Positions 22,082 through 35,012 are shown, counted from the stretch's first letter. The stretch is 64,000 nucleotides of DNA from Phytophthora quininea (GCA_011947345.1 JAAVTG010000365.1:41859-105858), one strand, 5' to 3'. The notes: generated by a model from the letters alone, not told the origin. Program-made: numbers and translations.

Positions 22082-22759
22082 GGGTTAGTGCCACACCAAC
22101 CGCACATAAACAAAAATCGCGCAAAACACACCAACAACCAAACATCACGCCATGCCCGCACACGTGCCGCAGCCGCCGTCCTCGACAGCCCATGCCGCGC
22201 TCGCTACACTTCTGTCACACCAGTGCATCCCCAGTATCCAGCAATATTTCCGCCGCTTCGCCGTCTCATCGCTCACCTGCAGCCGCCACGGATGGCCCAC
22301 GTCGCTACGTCCTAGCGTCACAGCGTCACAGCGTCACAGCGTTCCCGAGCGCAAGTTGACAGGTCTCAGCACGCCCGATACACCTTGCATGGGTCTGGCG
22401 GCAGTGATAACTTCCGGCCAGTCTGACCTCGTGCTACGGGCCGGTCGTGCTGCGATCGCGTCACGACGGGAACGCGAAATGGTTTGCACACGTCCGGACA
22501 TCGAAGACGCGCGGCGACACCCGCCAACACCCGCCTACGCCGCCGCTTGACGGTGCGTGCGTCCATCAGATGGGGAAGAGAAAGCGTCGCTGCGGCTGCA
22601 TCGCTGTGGCTTCGGTACAGCTACGCGATCGGTGGTCTGGCCGGGCGAGTGGGTGGTCATGGCCTGCAAGAAACTGGAGCGACGGCAGCGCGTGCAGAGA
22701 GCCGCGGGCAAGCGCTGTAGGGCGTGTTCGGTCGCAGTGGCGGCGCGCAGCAAAGGAAT

Positions 22760-22840
22760 GTCAGCTGTGGGATTTGAACCCACGCGTTCGAAAACATTAC
22801 GACCTGAACGTAACCCCTTAGACCACTCGGGCAAACTGAC
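22760..22840 (-). tRNA. tRNA-Leu(CAG) copy 2
   Basis: Body identical to copy 1 by eye. This unit is shorter because its spacer has two rather than three CACCCGCC repeats. It has the CCTG rather than CGTG variant in the TCATGGC(C/G)TGCAAG site. Confidence 0.95.
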
Positions 22841-23528
22841 GGGTTAGTGCCACACCAACCGCACATAAACAAAAATCGCGCAAAACACACCAACAACCAA
22901 ACATCACGCCATGCCCGCACACGTGCCGCAGCCGCCGTCCTCGACAGCCCATGCCGCGCTCGCTACACTTCTGTCACACCAGTGCATCCCCAGTATCCAG
23001 CAATATTTCCGCCGCTTCGCCGTCTCATCGCTCACCTGCAGCCGCCACGGATGGCCCACGTCGCTACGTCCTAGCGTCACAGCGTCACAGCGTCACAGCG
23101 TTCCCGAGCGCAAGTTGACAGGTCTCAGCACGCCCGATACACCTTGCATGGGTCTGGCGGCAGTGATAACTTCCGGCCAGTCTGACCTCGTGCTACGGGC
23201 CGGTCGTGCTGCGATCGCGTCACGACGGGAACGCGAAATGGTTTGCACACGTCCGGACATCGAAGACGCGCGGCGACACCCGCCAACACCCGCCAACACC
23301 CGCCTACGCCGCCGCTTGACGGTGCGTGCGTCCATCAGATGGGGAAGAGAAAGCGTCGCTGCGGCTGCATCGCTGTGGCTTCGGTACAGCTACGCGATCG
23401 GTGGTCTGGCCGGGCGAGTGGGTGGTCATGGCCTGCAAGAAACTGGAGCGACGGCAGCGCGTGCAGAGAGCCGCGGGCAAGCGCTGTAGGGCGTGTTCGG
23501 TCGCAGTGGCGGCGCGCAGCAAAGGAAT

Positions 23529-23609
23529 GTCAGCTGTGGGATTTGAACCCACGCGTTCGAAAACATTACGACCTGAACGTAACCCCTTAGACCACTCGGG
23601 CAAACTGAC
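23529..23609 (-). tRNA. tRNA-Leu(CAG) copy 3
   Basis: Body identical by eye. The spacer has three CACCCGCC repeats, CCTG variant, and three 8-bp GCGTCACA repeats. Confidence 0.95.
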
Positions 23610-24297
23610 GGGTTAGTGCCACACCAACCGCACATAAACAAAAATCGCGCAAAACACACCAACAACCAAACATCACGCCATGCCCGCACACGTGCCGCAG
23701 CCGCCGTCCTCGACAGCCCATGCCGCGCTCGCTACACTTCTGTCACACCAGTGCATCCCCAGTATCCAGCAATATTTCCGCCGCTTCGCCGTCTCATCGC
23801 TCACCTGCAGCCGCCACGGATGGCCCACGTCGCTACGTCCTAGCGTCACAGCGTCACAGCGTCACAGCGTTCCCAAGCGCAAGTTGACAGGTCTCAGCAC
23901 GCCCGATACACCTTGCATGGGTCTGGCGGCAGTGATAACTTCCGGCCAGTCTGACCTCGTGCTACGGGCCGGTCGTGCTGCGATCGCGTCACGACGGGAA
24001 CGCGAAATGGTTTGCACACGTCCGGACATCGAAGACGCGCGGCGACACCCGCCAACACCCGCCAACACCCGCCTACGCCGCCGCTTGACGGTGCGTGCGT
24101 CCATCAGATGGGGAAGAGAAAGCGTCGCTGCGGCTGCATCGCTGTGGCTTCGGTACAGCTACGCGATCGGTGGTCTGGCCGGGCGAGTGGGTGGTCATGG
24201 CCTGCAAGAAACTGGAGCGACGGCAGCGCGTGCAGAGAGCCGCGGGCAAGCGCTGTAGGGCGTGTTCGGTCGCAGTGGCGGCGCGCAGCAAAGGAAT

Positions 24298-24378
24298 GTC
24301 AGCTGTGGGATTTGAACCCACGCGTTCGAAAACATTACGACCTGAACGTAACCCCTTAGACCACTCGGGCAAACTGAC
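24298..24378 (-). tRNA. tRNA-Leu(CAG) copy 4
   Basis: Body identical by eye. The spacer has CCCAAGCGC instead of CCCGAGCGC, a variant shared only with copy 21. Confidence 0.95.
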
Positions 24379-25066
24379 GGGTTAGTGCCACACCAACCGC
24401 ACATAAACAAAAATCGCGCAAAACACACCAACAACCAAACATCACGCCATGCCCGCACACGTGCCGCAGCCGCCGTCCTCGACAGCCCATGCCGCGCTCG
24501 CTACACTTCTGTCACACCAGTGCATCCCCAGTATCCAGCAATATTTCCGCCGCTTCGCCGTCTCATCGCTCACCTGCAGCCGCCACGGATGGCCCACGTC
24601 GCTACGTCCTAGCGTCACAGCGTCACAGCGTCACAGCGTTCCCGAGCGCAAGTTGACAGGTCTCAGCACGCCCGATACACCTTGCATGGGTCTGGCGGCA
24701 GTGATAACTTCCGGCCAGTCTGACCTCGTGCTACGGGCCGGTCGTGCTGCGATCGCGTCACGACGGGAACGCGAAATGGTTTGCACACGTCCGGACATCG
24801 AAGACGCGCGGCGACTCCCGCCAACACCCGCCAACACCCGCCTACGCCGCCGCTTGACGGTGCGTGCGTCCATCAGATGGGGAAGAGAAAGCGTCGCTGC
24901 GGCTGCATCGCTGTGGCTTCGGTACAGCTACGCGATCGGTGGTCTGGCCGGGCGAGTGGGTGGTCATGGCCTGCAAGAAACTGGAGCGACGGCAGCGCGT
25001 GCAGAGAGCCGCGGGCAAGCGCTGTAGGGCGTGTTCGGTCGCAGTGGCGGCGCGCAGCAAAGGAAT

Positions 25067-25147
25067 GTCAGCTGTGGGATTTGAACCCACGCGTTCGAAA
25101 ACATTACGACCTGAACGTAACCCCTTAGACCACTCGGGCAAACTGAC
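25067..25147 (-). tRNA. tRNA-Leu(CAG) copy 5
   Basis: Body identical by eye. The spacer has GCGACTCCCGCC at the edge of the CACCCGCC repeats, shared only with copy 12. Confidence 0.95.
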
Positions 25148-25836
25148 GGGTTAGTGCCACACCAACCGCACATAAACAAAAATCGCGCAAAACACACCAA
25201 CAACCAAACATCACGCCATGCCCGCACACGTGCCGCAGCCGCCGTCCTCGACAGCCCATGCCGCGCTCGCTACACTTCTGTCACACCAGTGCATCCCCAG
25301 TATCCAGCAATATTTCCGCCGCTTCGCCGTCTCATCGCTCACCTGCAGCCGCCACGGATGGCCCACGTCGCTACGTCCTAGCGTCACAGCGTCACAGCGT
25401 CACAGCGTTCCCGAGCGCAAGTTGACAGGTCTCAGCACGCCCGATACACCTTGCATGGGTCTGGCGGCAGTGATAACTTCCGGCCAGTCTGACCTCGTGC
25501 TACGGGCCGGTCGTGCTGCGATCGCGTCACGACGGGAACGCGAAATGGTTTGCACACGTCCGGACATCGAAGACGCGCGGCGAGCTCGCGCCAACACCCG
25601 CCAACACCCGCCTACGCCGCCGCTTGACGGTGCGTGCGTCCATCAGATGGGGAAGAGAAAGCGTCGCTGCGGCTGCATCGCTGTGGCTTCGGTACAGCTA
25701 CGCGATCGGTGGTCTGGCCGGGCGAGTGGGTGGTCATGGCCTGCAAGAAACTGGAGCGACGGCAGCGCGTGCAGAGAGCCGCGGGCAAGCGCTGTAGGGC
25801 GTGTTCGGTCGCAGTGGCGGCGCGCAGCAAAGGAAT

Positions 25837-25917
25837 GTCAGCTGTGGGATTTGAACCCACGCGTTCGAAAACATTACGACCTGAACGTAACCCCTTAGAC
25901 CACTCGGGCAAACTGAC
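25837..25917 (-). tRNA. tRNA-Leu(CAG) copy 6
   Basis: Body identical by eye. This is the first unit with the GCGAGCTCGCGCC edge variant, combined with CCTG. Confidence 0.95.
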
Positions 25918-26607
25918 GGGTTAGTGCCACACCAACCGCACATAAACAAAAATCGCGCAAAACACACCAACAACCAAACATCACGCCATGCCCGCACACG
26001 TGCCGCAGCCGCCGTCCTCGACAGCCCATGCCGCGCTCGCTACACTTCTGTCACACCAGTGCATCCCCAGTATCCAGCAATATTTCCGCCGCTTCGCCGT
26101 CTCATCGCTCACCTGCAGCCGCCACGGATGGCCCACGTCGCTACGTCCTAGCGTCACTCAGCGTCACAGCGTCACAGCGTTCCCGAGCGCAAGTTGACAG
26201 GTCTCAGCACGCCCGATACACCTTGCATGGGTCTGGCGGCAGTGATAACTTCCGGCCAGTCTGACCTCGTGCTACGGGCCGGTCGTGCTGCGATCGCGTC
26301 ACGACGGGAACGCGAAATGGTTTGCACACGTCCGGACATCGAAGACGCGCGGCGAGCTCGCGCCAACACCCGCCAACACCCGCCTACGCCGCCGCTTGAC
26401 GGTGCGTGCGTCCATCAGATGGGAAGAGAAAGCGTCGCTGCGGCTGCATCGCTGTGGCTTCGGTACAGCTACGCGATCGGTGGTCTGGCCGGGCGAGTGG
26501 GTGGTCATGGCGTGCAAGAAACTGGAGCGACGGCAGCGCGTGCAGAGAGCCGCGGGCAAGCGCTGTAGGGCGTGTTCGGTCGCAGTGGCGGCGCGCAGCA
26601 AAGGAAT

Positions 26608-26688
26608 GTCAGCTGTGGGATTTGAACCCACGCGTTCGAAAACATTACGACCTGAACGTAACCCCTTAGACCACTCGGGCAAACTGAC
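26608..26688 (-). tRNA. tRNA-Leu(CAG) copy 7
   Basis: Body identical by eye. The spacer has a 2-bp insertion in the 8-bp repeat tract (GTCACTCAGC) and a G deleted from GATGGGGAAG, shared with copy 14. Confidence 0.95.
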
Positions 26689-27377
26689 GGGTTAGTGCCA
26701 CACCAACCGCACATAAACAAAAATCGCGCAAAACACACCAACAACCAAACATCACGCCATGCCCGCACACGTGCCGCAGCCGCCGTCCTCGACAGCCCAT
26801 GCCGCGCTCGCTACACTTCTGTCACACCAGTGCATCCCCAGTATCCAGCAATATTTCCGCCGCTTCGCCGTCTCATCGCTCACCTGCAGCCGCCACGGAT
26901 GGCCCACGTCGCTACGTCCTAGCGTCACAGCGTCACAGCGTCACAGCGTTCCCGAGCGCAAGTTGACAGGTCTCAGCACGCCCGATACACCTTGCATGGG
27001 TCTGGCGGCAGTGATAACTTCCGGCCAGTCTGACCTCGTGCTACGGGCCGGTCGTGCTGCGATCGCGTCACGACGGGAACGCGAAATGGTTTGCACACGT
27101 CCGGACATCGAAGACGCGCGGCGAGCTCGCGCCAACACCCGCCAACACCCGCCTACGCCGCCGCTTGACGGTGCGTGCGTCCATCAGATGGGGAAGAGAA
27201 AGCGTCGCTGCGGCTGCATCGCTGTGGCTTCGGTACAGCTACGCGATCGGTGGTCTGGCCGGGCGAGTGGGTGGTCATGGCGTGCAAGAAACTGGAGCGA
27301 CGGCAGCGCGTGCAGAGAGCCGCGGGCAAGCGCTGTAGGGCGTGTTCGGTCGCAGTGGCGGCGCGCAGCAAAGGAAT

Positions 27378-27458
27378 GTCAGCTGTGGGATTTGAACCCA
27401 CGCGTTCGAAAACATTACGACCTGAACGTAACCCCTTAGACCACTCGGGCAAACTGAC
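27378..27458 (-). tRNA. tRNA-Leu(CAG) copy 8
   Basis: Body identical by eye. The spacer has the GAGCTCGCG edge and CGTG variant, with three 8-bp repeats. Confidence 0.95.
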
Positions 27459-28131
27459 GGGTTAGTGCCACACCAACCGCACATAAACAAAAATCGCGCA
27501 AAACACACCAACAACCAAACATCACGCCATGCCCGCACACGTGCCGCAGCCGCCGTCCTCGACAGCCCATGCCGCGCTCGCTACACTTCTGTCACACCAG
27601 TGCATCCCCAGTATCCAGCAATATTTCCGCCGCTTCGCCGTCTCATCGCTCACCTGCAGCCGCCACGGATGGCCCACGTCGCTACGTCCTAGCGTCACAG
27701 CGTTCCCGAGCGCAAGTTGACAGGTCTCAGCACGCCCGATACACCTTGCATGGGTCTGGCGGCAGTGATAACTTCCGGCCAGTCTGACCTCGTGCTACGG
27801 GCCGGTCGTGCTGCGATCGCGTCACGACGGGAACGCGAAATGGTTTGCACACGTCCGGACATCGAAGACGCGCGGCGAGCTCGCGCCAACACCCGCCAAC
27901 ACCCGCCTACGCCGCCGCTTGACGGTGCGTGCGTCCATCAGATGGGGAAGAGAAAGCGTCGCTGCGGCTGCATCGCTGTGGCTTCGGTACAGCTACGCGA
28001 TCGGTGGTCTGGCCGGGCGAGTGGGTGGTCATGGCGTGCAAGAAACTGGAGCGACGGCAGCGCGTGCAGAGAGCCGCGGGCAAGCGCTGTAGGGCGTGTT
28101 CGGTCGCAGTGGCGGCGCGCAGCAAAGGAAT

Positions 28132-28212
28132 GTCAGCTGTGGGATTTGAACCCACGCGTTCGAAAACATTACGACCTGAACGTAACCCCTTAGACCACTC
28201 GGGCAAACTGAC
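28132..28212 (-). tRNA. tRNA-Leu(CAG) copy 9
   Basis: Body identical by eye. The unit is 754 bp because only one GCGTCACA repeat remains, a state shared with the next two units. Confidence 0.95.
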
Positions 28213-28886
28213 GGGTTAGTGCCACACCAACCGCACATAAACAAAAATCGCGCAAAACACACCAACAACCAAACATCACGCCATGCCCGCACACGTGCCG
28301 CAGCCGCCGTCCTCGACAGCCCATGCCGCGCTCGCTACACTTCTGTCACACCAGTGCATCCCCAGTATCAGCAATATTTCCGCCGCTTCGCCGTCTCATC
28401 GCTCACCTGCAGCCGCCACGGATGGCCCACGTCGCTACGTCCTAGCGTCACAGCGTTTCCCGAGCGCAAGTTGACAGGTCTCAGCACGCCCGATACACCT
28501 TGCATGGGTCTGGCGGCAGTGATAACTTCCGGCCAGTCTGACCTCGTGCTACGGGCCGGTCGTGCTGCGATCGCGTCACGACGGGAACGCGAAATGGTTT
28601 GCACACGTCCGGACATCGAAGACGCGCGGCGAGCTCGCGCCAACACCCGCCAACACCCGCCTACGCCGCCGCTTGACGGTGCGTGCGTCCATCAGATGGG
28701 GAAGAGAAAGCGTCGCTGCGGCTGCATCGCTGTGGCTTCGGTACAGCTACGCGATCGGTGGTCTGGCCGGGCGAGTGGGTGGTCATGGCGTGCAAGAAAC
28801 TGGAGCGACGGCAGCGCGTGCAGAGAGCCGCGGGCAAGCGCTGTAGGGCGTGTTCGGTCGCAGTGGCGGCGCGCAGCAAAAGGAAT

Positions 28887-28967
28887 GTCAGCTGTGGGAT
28901 TTGAACCCACGCGTTCGAAAACATTACGACCTGAACGTAACCCCTTAGACCACTCGGGCAAACTGAC
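28887..28967 (-). tRNA. tRNA-Leu(CAG) copy 10
   Basis: Body identical by eye. Downstream of the 3' end this copy has TTTT (CATTCCTTTTGC) where most copies have TTT, giving a minimal Pol III terminator. The spacer also has GTTTCCCG and a missing C in GTATCAGC. Confidence 0.95.
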
Positions 28968-29638
28968 GGGTTAGTGCCACACCAACCGCACATAAACAAA
29001 AATCGCGCAAAACACACCAACAACCAAACATCACGCCATGCCCGCACACGTGCCGCAGCCGCCGTCCTCGACAGCCCATGCCGCGCTCGCTACACTTCTG
29101 TCACACCAGTGCATCCCCAGTATCCAGCAATATTTCCGCCGCTTCGCCGTCTCATCGCTCACCTGCAGCCGCCACGGATGGCCCACGTCGCTACGTCCTA
29201 GCGTCACAGCGTTCCCGAGCGCAAGTTGACAGGTCTCAGCACGCCCATACACCTTGCATGGGTCTGGCGGCAGTGATAACTTCCGGCCAGTCTGACCTCG
29301 TGCTACGGGCCGGTCGTGCTGCGATCGCGTCACGACGGGAACGCGAAATGGTTTGCACACGTCGGACATCGAAGACGCGCGGCGAGCTCGCGCCAACACC
29401 CGCCAACACCCGCCTACGCCGCCGCTTGACGGTGCGTGCGTCCATCAGATGGGGAAGAGAAAGCGTCGCTGCGGCTGCATCGCTGTGGCTTCGGTACAGC
29501 TACGCGATCGGTGGTCTGGCCGGGCGAGTGGGTGGTCATGGCGTGCAAGAAACTGGAGCGACGGCAGCGCGTGCAGAGAGCCGCGGGCAAGCGCTGTAGG
29601 GCGTGTTCGGTCGCAGTGGCGGCGCGCAGCAAAGGAAT

Positions 29639-29719
29639 GTCAGCTGTGGGATTTGAACCCACGCGTTCGAAAACATTACGACCTGAACGTAACCCCTTAG
29701 ACCACTCGGGCAAACTGAC
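29639..29719 (-). tRNA. tRNA-Leu(CAG) copy 11
   Basis: Body identical by eye. The spacer has one 8-bp repeat and two single-base deletions (CGCCCATAC and CACGTCGGAC). Confidence 0.95.
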
Positions 29720-30407
29720 GGGTTAGTGCCACACCAACCGCACATAAACAAAAATCGCGCAAAACACACCAACAACCAAACATCACGCCATGCCCGCACA
29801 CGTGCCGCAGCCGCCGTCCTCGACAGCCCATGCCGCGCTCGCTACACTTCTGTCACACCAGTGCATCCCCAGTATCCAGCAATATTTCCGCCGCTTCGCC
29901 GTCTCATCGCTCACCTGCAGCCGCCACGGATGGCCCACGTCGCTACGTCCTAGCGTCACAGCGTCACAGCGTCACAGCGTTCCCGAGCGCAAGTTGACAG
30001 GTCTCAGCACGCCCGATACACCTTGCATGGGTCTGGCGGCAGTGATAACTTCCGGCCAGTCTGACCTCGTGCTACGGGCCGGTCGTGCTGCGATCGCGTC
30101 ACGACGGGAACGCGAAATGGTTTGCACACGTCCGGACATCGAAGACGCGCGGCGACTCCCGCCAACACCCGCCAACACCCGCCTACGCCGCCGCTTGACG
30201 GTGCGTGCGTCCATCAGATGGGGAAGAGAAAGCGTCGCTGCGGCTGCATCGCTGTGGCTTCGGTACAGCTACGCGATCGGTGGTCTGGCCGGGCGAGTGG
30301 GTGGTCATGGCGTGCAAGAAACTGGAGCGACGGCAGCGCGTGCAGAGAGCCGCGGGCAAGCGCTGTAGGGCGTGTTCGGTCGCAGTGGCGGCGCGCAGCA
30401 AAGGAAT

Positions 30408-30488
30408 GTCAGCTGTGGGATTTGAACCCACGCGTTCGAAAACATTACGACCTGAACGTAACCCCTTAGACCACTCGGGCAAACTGAC
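30408..30488 (-). tRNA. tRNA-Leu(CAG) copy 12
   Basis: Body identical by eye. The spacer returns to three 8-bp repeats and has the GCGACTCCCGCC edge of copy 5. Confidence 0.95.
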
Positions 30489-31174
30489 GGGTTAGTGCCA
30501 CACCAACCGCACATAAACAAAATCGCGCAAAACACACCAACAACCAAACATCACGCCATGCCCGCACACGTGCCGCAGCCGCCGTCCTCGACAGCCCATG
30601 CCGCGCTCCTACACTTCTGTCACACCAGTGCATCCCCAGTATCCAGCAATATTTCCGCCGCTTCGCCGTCTCATCGCTCACCTGCAGCCGCCACGGATGG
30701 CCCACGTCGCTACGTCCTAGCGTCACAGCGTCACAGCGTCACAGCGTTCCCGAGCGCAAGTTGACAGGTCTCAGCACGCCCGATACACCTTGCATGGGTC
30801 TGGCGGCAGTGATAACTTCCGGCCAGTCTGACCTCGTGCTACGGGCCGGTCGTGCTGCGATCGCGTCACGACGGGAACGCGAAATGGTTTGCACACGTCC
30901 GGACATCGAAGACGCGCGGCGAGCTCCGCCAACACCCGCCAACACCCGCCTACGCCGCCGCTTGACGGTGCGTGCGTCCATCAGATGGGGAAGAGAAAGC
31001 GTCGCTGCGGCTGCATCGCTGTGGCTTCGGTACAGCTACGCGATCGGTGGTCTGGCCGGGCGAGTGGGTGGTCATGGCGTGCAAGAAACTGGAGCGACGG
31101 CAGCGCGTGCAGAGAGCCGCGGGCAAGCGCTGTAGGGCGTGTTCGGTCGCAGTGGCGGCGCGCAGCAAAGGAAT

Positions 31175-31255
31175 GTCAGCTGTGGGATTTGAACCCACGC
31201 GTTCGAAAACATTACGACCTGAACGTAACCCCTTAGACCACTCGGGCAAACTGAC
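31175..31255 (-). tRNA. tRNA-Leu(CAG) copy 13
   Basis: Body identical by eye. The unit has ACAAAATCG (one A fewer), GCTCCTACAC (G lost) and a unique GAGCTCCGCC edge. Confidence 0.95.
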
Positions 31256-31936
31256 GGGTTAGTGCCACACCAACCGCACATAAACAAAAATCGCGCAAAA
31301 CACACCAACAACCAAACATCACGCCATGCCCGCACACGTGCCGCAGCCGCCGTCCTCGACAGCCCATGCCGCGCTCACTACACTTCTGTCACACCAGTGC
31401 ATCCCCAGTATCCAGCAATATTTCCGCCGCTTCGCCGTCTCATCGCTCACCTGCAGCCGCCACGGATGGCCCACGTCGCTACGTCCTAGCGTCACAGCGT
31501 CACAGCGTTTCCCGAGCGCAAGTTGACAGGTCTCAGCACGCCCGATACACCTTGCATGGGTCTGGCGGCAGTGATAACTTCCGGCCAGTCTGACCTCGTG
31601 CTACGGGCCGGTCGTGCTGCGATCGCGTCACGACGGGAACGCGAAATGGTTTGCACACGTCCGGACATCGAAGACGCGCGGCGAGCTCGCGCCAACACCC
31701 GCCAACACCCGCCTACGCCGCCGCTTGACGGTGCGTGCGTCCATCAGATGGGAAGAGAAAGCGTCGCTGCGGCTGCATCGCTGTGGCTTCGGTACAGCTA
31801 CGCGATCGGTGGTCTGGCCGGGCGAGTGGGTGGTCATGGCCTGCAAGAAACTGGAGCGACGGCAGCGCGTGCAGAGAGCCGCGGGCAAGCGCTGTAGGGC
31901 GTGTTCGGTCGCAGTGGCGGCGCGCAGCAAAGGAAT

Positions 31937-32017
31937 GTCAGCTGTGGGATTTGAACCCACGCGTTCGAAAACATTACGACCTGAACGTAACCCCTTAGAC
32001 CACTCGGGCAAACTGAC
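31937..32017 (-). tRNA. tRNA-Leu(CAG) copy 14
   Basis: Body identical by eye. The spacer has two 8-bp repeats, GTTTCCCG, the GATGGGAAG deletion and CCTG. Confidence 0.95.
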
Positions 32018-32703
32018 GGGTTAGTGCCACACCAACCGCACATAAACAAAAATCGCGCAAAACACACCAACAACCAAACATCACGCCATGCCCGCACGTG
32101 CCGCAGCCGCCGTCCTCGACAGCCCATGCCGCGCTCGCTACACTTCTGTCACACCAGTGCATCCCCAGTATCCAGCAATATTTCCGCCGCTTCGCCGTCT
32201 CATCGCTCACCTGCAGCCGCCACGGATGGCCCACGTCGCTACGTCCTAGCGTCACAGCGTCACAGCGTCACAGCGTTCCCGAGCGCAAGTTGACAGGTCT
32301 CAGCACGCCCGATACACCTTGCATGGGTCTGGCGGCAGTGATAACTTCCGGCCAGTCTGACCTCGTGCTACGGGCCGGTCGTGCTGCGATCGCGTCACGA
32401 CGGGAACGCGAAATGGTTTGCACACGTCCGGACATCGAAGACGCGCGGCGCTCGCGCCAACACCCGCCAACACCCGCCTACGCCGCCGCTTGACGGTGCG
32501 TGCGTCCATCAGATGGGGAAGAGAAAGCGTCGCTGCGGCTGCATCGCTGTGGCTTCGGTACAGCTACGCGATCGGTGGTCTGGCCGGGCGAGTGGGTGGT
32601 CATGGCCTGCAAGAAACTGGAGCGACGGCAGCGCGTGCAGAGAGCCGCGGGCAAGCGCTGTAGGGCGTGTTCGGTCGCAGTGGCGGCGCGCAGCAAAAGG
32701 AAT

Positions 32704-32784
32704 GTCAGCTGTGGGATTTGAACCCACGCGTTCGAAAACATTACGACCTGAACGTAACCCCTTAGACCACTCGGGCAAACTGAC
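32704..32784 (-). tRNA. tRNA-Leu(CAG) copy 15
   Basis: Body identical by eye. This is the second copy with TTTT just downstream of the 3' end. Its spacer lost an AC in CCCGCACGTG and has a GCGCTCGCGCC edge. Confidence 0.95.
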
Positions 32785-33473
32785 GGGTTAGTGCCACACC
32801 AACCGCACATAAACAAAAATCGCGCAAAACACACCAACAACCAAACATCACGCCATGCCCGCACACGTGCCGCAGCCGCCGTCCTCGACAGCCCATGCCG
32901 CGCTCGCTACACTTCTGTCACACCAGTGCATCCCCAGTATCCAGCAATATTTCCGCCGCTTCGCCGTCTCATCGCTCACCTGCAGCCGCCACGGATGGCC
33001 CACGTCGCTACGTCCTAGCGTCACAGCGTCACAGCGTCACAGCGTTCCCGAGCGCAAGTTGACAGGTCTCAGCACGCCCGATACACCTTGCATGGGTCTG
33101 GCGGCAGTGATAACTTCCGGCCAGTCTGACCTCGTGCTACGGGCCGGTCGTGCTGCGATCGCGTCACGACGGGAACGCGAAATGGTTTGCACACGTCCGG
33201 ACATCGAAGACGCGCGGCGAGCTCGCGCCAACACCCGCCAACACCCGCCTACGCCGCCGCTTGACGGTGCGTGCGTCCATCAGATGGGGAAGAGAAAGCG
33301 TCGCTGCGGCTGCATCGCTGTGGCTTCGGTACAGCTACGCGATCGGTGGTCTGGCCGGGCGAGTGGGTGGTCATGGCCTGCAAGAAACTGGAGCGACGGC
33401 AGCGCGTGCAGAGAGCCGCGGGCAAGCGCTGTAGGGCGTGTTCGGTCGCAGTGGCGGCGCGCAGCAAAGGAAT

Positions 33474-33554
33474 GTCAGCTGTGGGATTTGAACCCACGCG
33501 TTCGAAAACATTACGACCTGAACGTAACCCCTTAGACCACTCGGGCAAACTGAC
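33474..33554 (-). tRNA. tRNA-Leu(CAG) copy 16
   Basis: Body identical by eye. The spacer has GAGCTCGCG, CCTG and three 8-bp repeats. Confidence 0.95.
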
Positions 33555-34242
33555 GGGTTAGTGCCACACCAACCGCACATAAACAAAAATCGCGCAAAAC
33601 ACACCAACAACCAAACATCACGCCATGCCCGCACACGTGCCGCAGCCGCCGTCCTCGACAGCCCATGCCGCGCTCCTACACTTCTGTCACACCAGTGCAT
33701 CCCCAGTATCCAGCAATATTTCCGCCGCTTCGCCGTCTCATCGCTCACCTGCAGCCGCCACGGATGGCCCACGTCGCTAGCGTCACAGCGTCACAGCGTC
33801 ACAGCGTCACAGCGTTCCCGAGCGCAAGTTGACAGGTCTCAGCACGCCCGATACACCTTGCATGGGTCTGGCGGCAGTGATAACTTCCGGCCAGTCTGAC
33901 CTCGTGCTACGGGCCGGTCGTGCTGCGATCGCGTCACGACGGGAACGCGAAATGGTTTGCACACGTCCGGACATCGAAGACGCGCGGCGACACGCGCCAA
34001 CACCCGCCAACACCCGCCTACGCCGCCGCTTGACGGTGCGTGCGTCCATCAGATGGGGAAGAGAAAGCGTCGCTGCGGCTGCATCGCTGTGGCTTCGGTA
34101 CAGCTACGCGATCGGTGGTCTGGCCGGGCGAGTGGGTGGTCATGGCCTGCAAGAAACTGGAGCGACGGCAGCGCGTGCAGAGAGCCGCGGGCAAGCGCTG
34201 TAGGGCGTGTTCGGTCGCAGTGGCGGCGCGCAGCAAAGGAAT

Positions 34243-34323
34243 GTCAGCTGTGGGATTTGAACCCACGCGTTCGAAAACATTACGACCTGAACGTAACCCC
34301 TTAGACCACTCGGGCAAACTGAC
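34243..34323 (-). tRNA. tRNA-Leu(CAG) copy 17
   Basis: Body identical by eye. The unit has four 8-bp repeats, the only such case, and lacks the ACGTCCTA stretch before them. It shares GCTCCTACAC with copy 13. Confidence 0.95.
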
Positions 34324-35012
34324 GGGTTAGTGCCACACCAACCGCACATAAACAAAAATCGCGCAAAACACACCAACAACCAAACATCACGCCATGCCCG
34401 CACACGTGCCGCAGCCGCCGTCCTCGACAGCCCATGCCGCGCTCGCTACACTTCTGTCACACCAGTGCATCCCCAGTATCCAGCAATATTTCCGCCGCTT
34501 CGCCGTCTCATCGCTCACCTGCAGCCGCCACGGATGGCCCACGTCGCTACGTCCTAGCGTCACAGCGTCACAGCGTCACAGCGTTCCCGAGCGCAAGCTG
34601 ACAGGTCTCAGCACGCCCGATACACCTTGCATGGGTCTGGCGGCAGTGATAACTTCCGGCCAGTCTGACCTCGTGCTACGGGCCGGTCGTGCTGCGATCG
34701 CGTCACGACGGGAACGCGAAATGGTTTGCACACGTCCGGACATCGAAGACGCGCGGCGAGCTCGCGCCAACACCCGCCAACACCCGCCTACGCCGCCGCT
34801 TGACGGTGCGTGCGTCCATTAGATGGGGAAGAGAAAGCGTCGCTGCGGCTGCATCGCTGTGGCTTCGGTACAGCTACGCGATCGGTGGTCTGGCCGGGCG
34901 AGTGGGTGGTCATGGCGTGCAAGAAACTGGAGCGACGGCAGCGCGTGCAGAGAGCCGCGGGCAAGCGCTGTAGGGCGTGTTCGGTCGCAGTGGCGGCGCG
35001 CAGCAAAGGAAT

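Noticed and set aside
22316..22340. Short regular repeats that might suggest a CRISPR-like array
   Set aside because: The 8-bp units are contiguous without spacers and lie in eukaryotic spacer DNA; they form a microsatellite.
28219..28974. 251-codon ORF and its many equivalents inside the tRNA-Leu array
   Set aside because: They read through spacer and across the antisense of the tRNA, vary in frame and length with single-base indels, and lie in several frames at once; no domain and no sign of selection.
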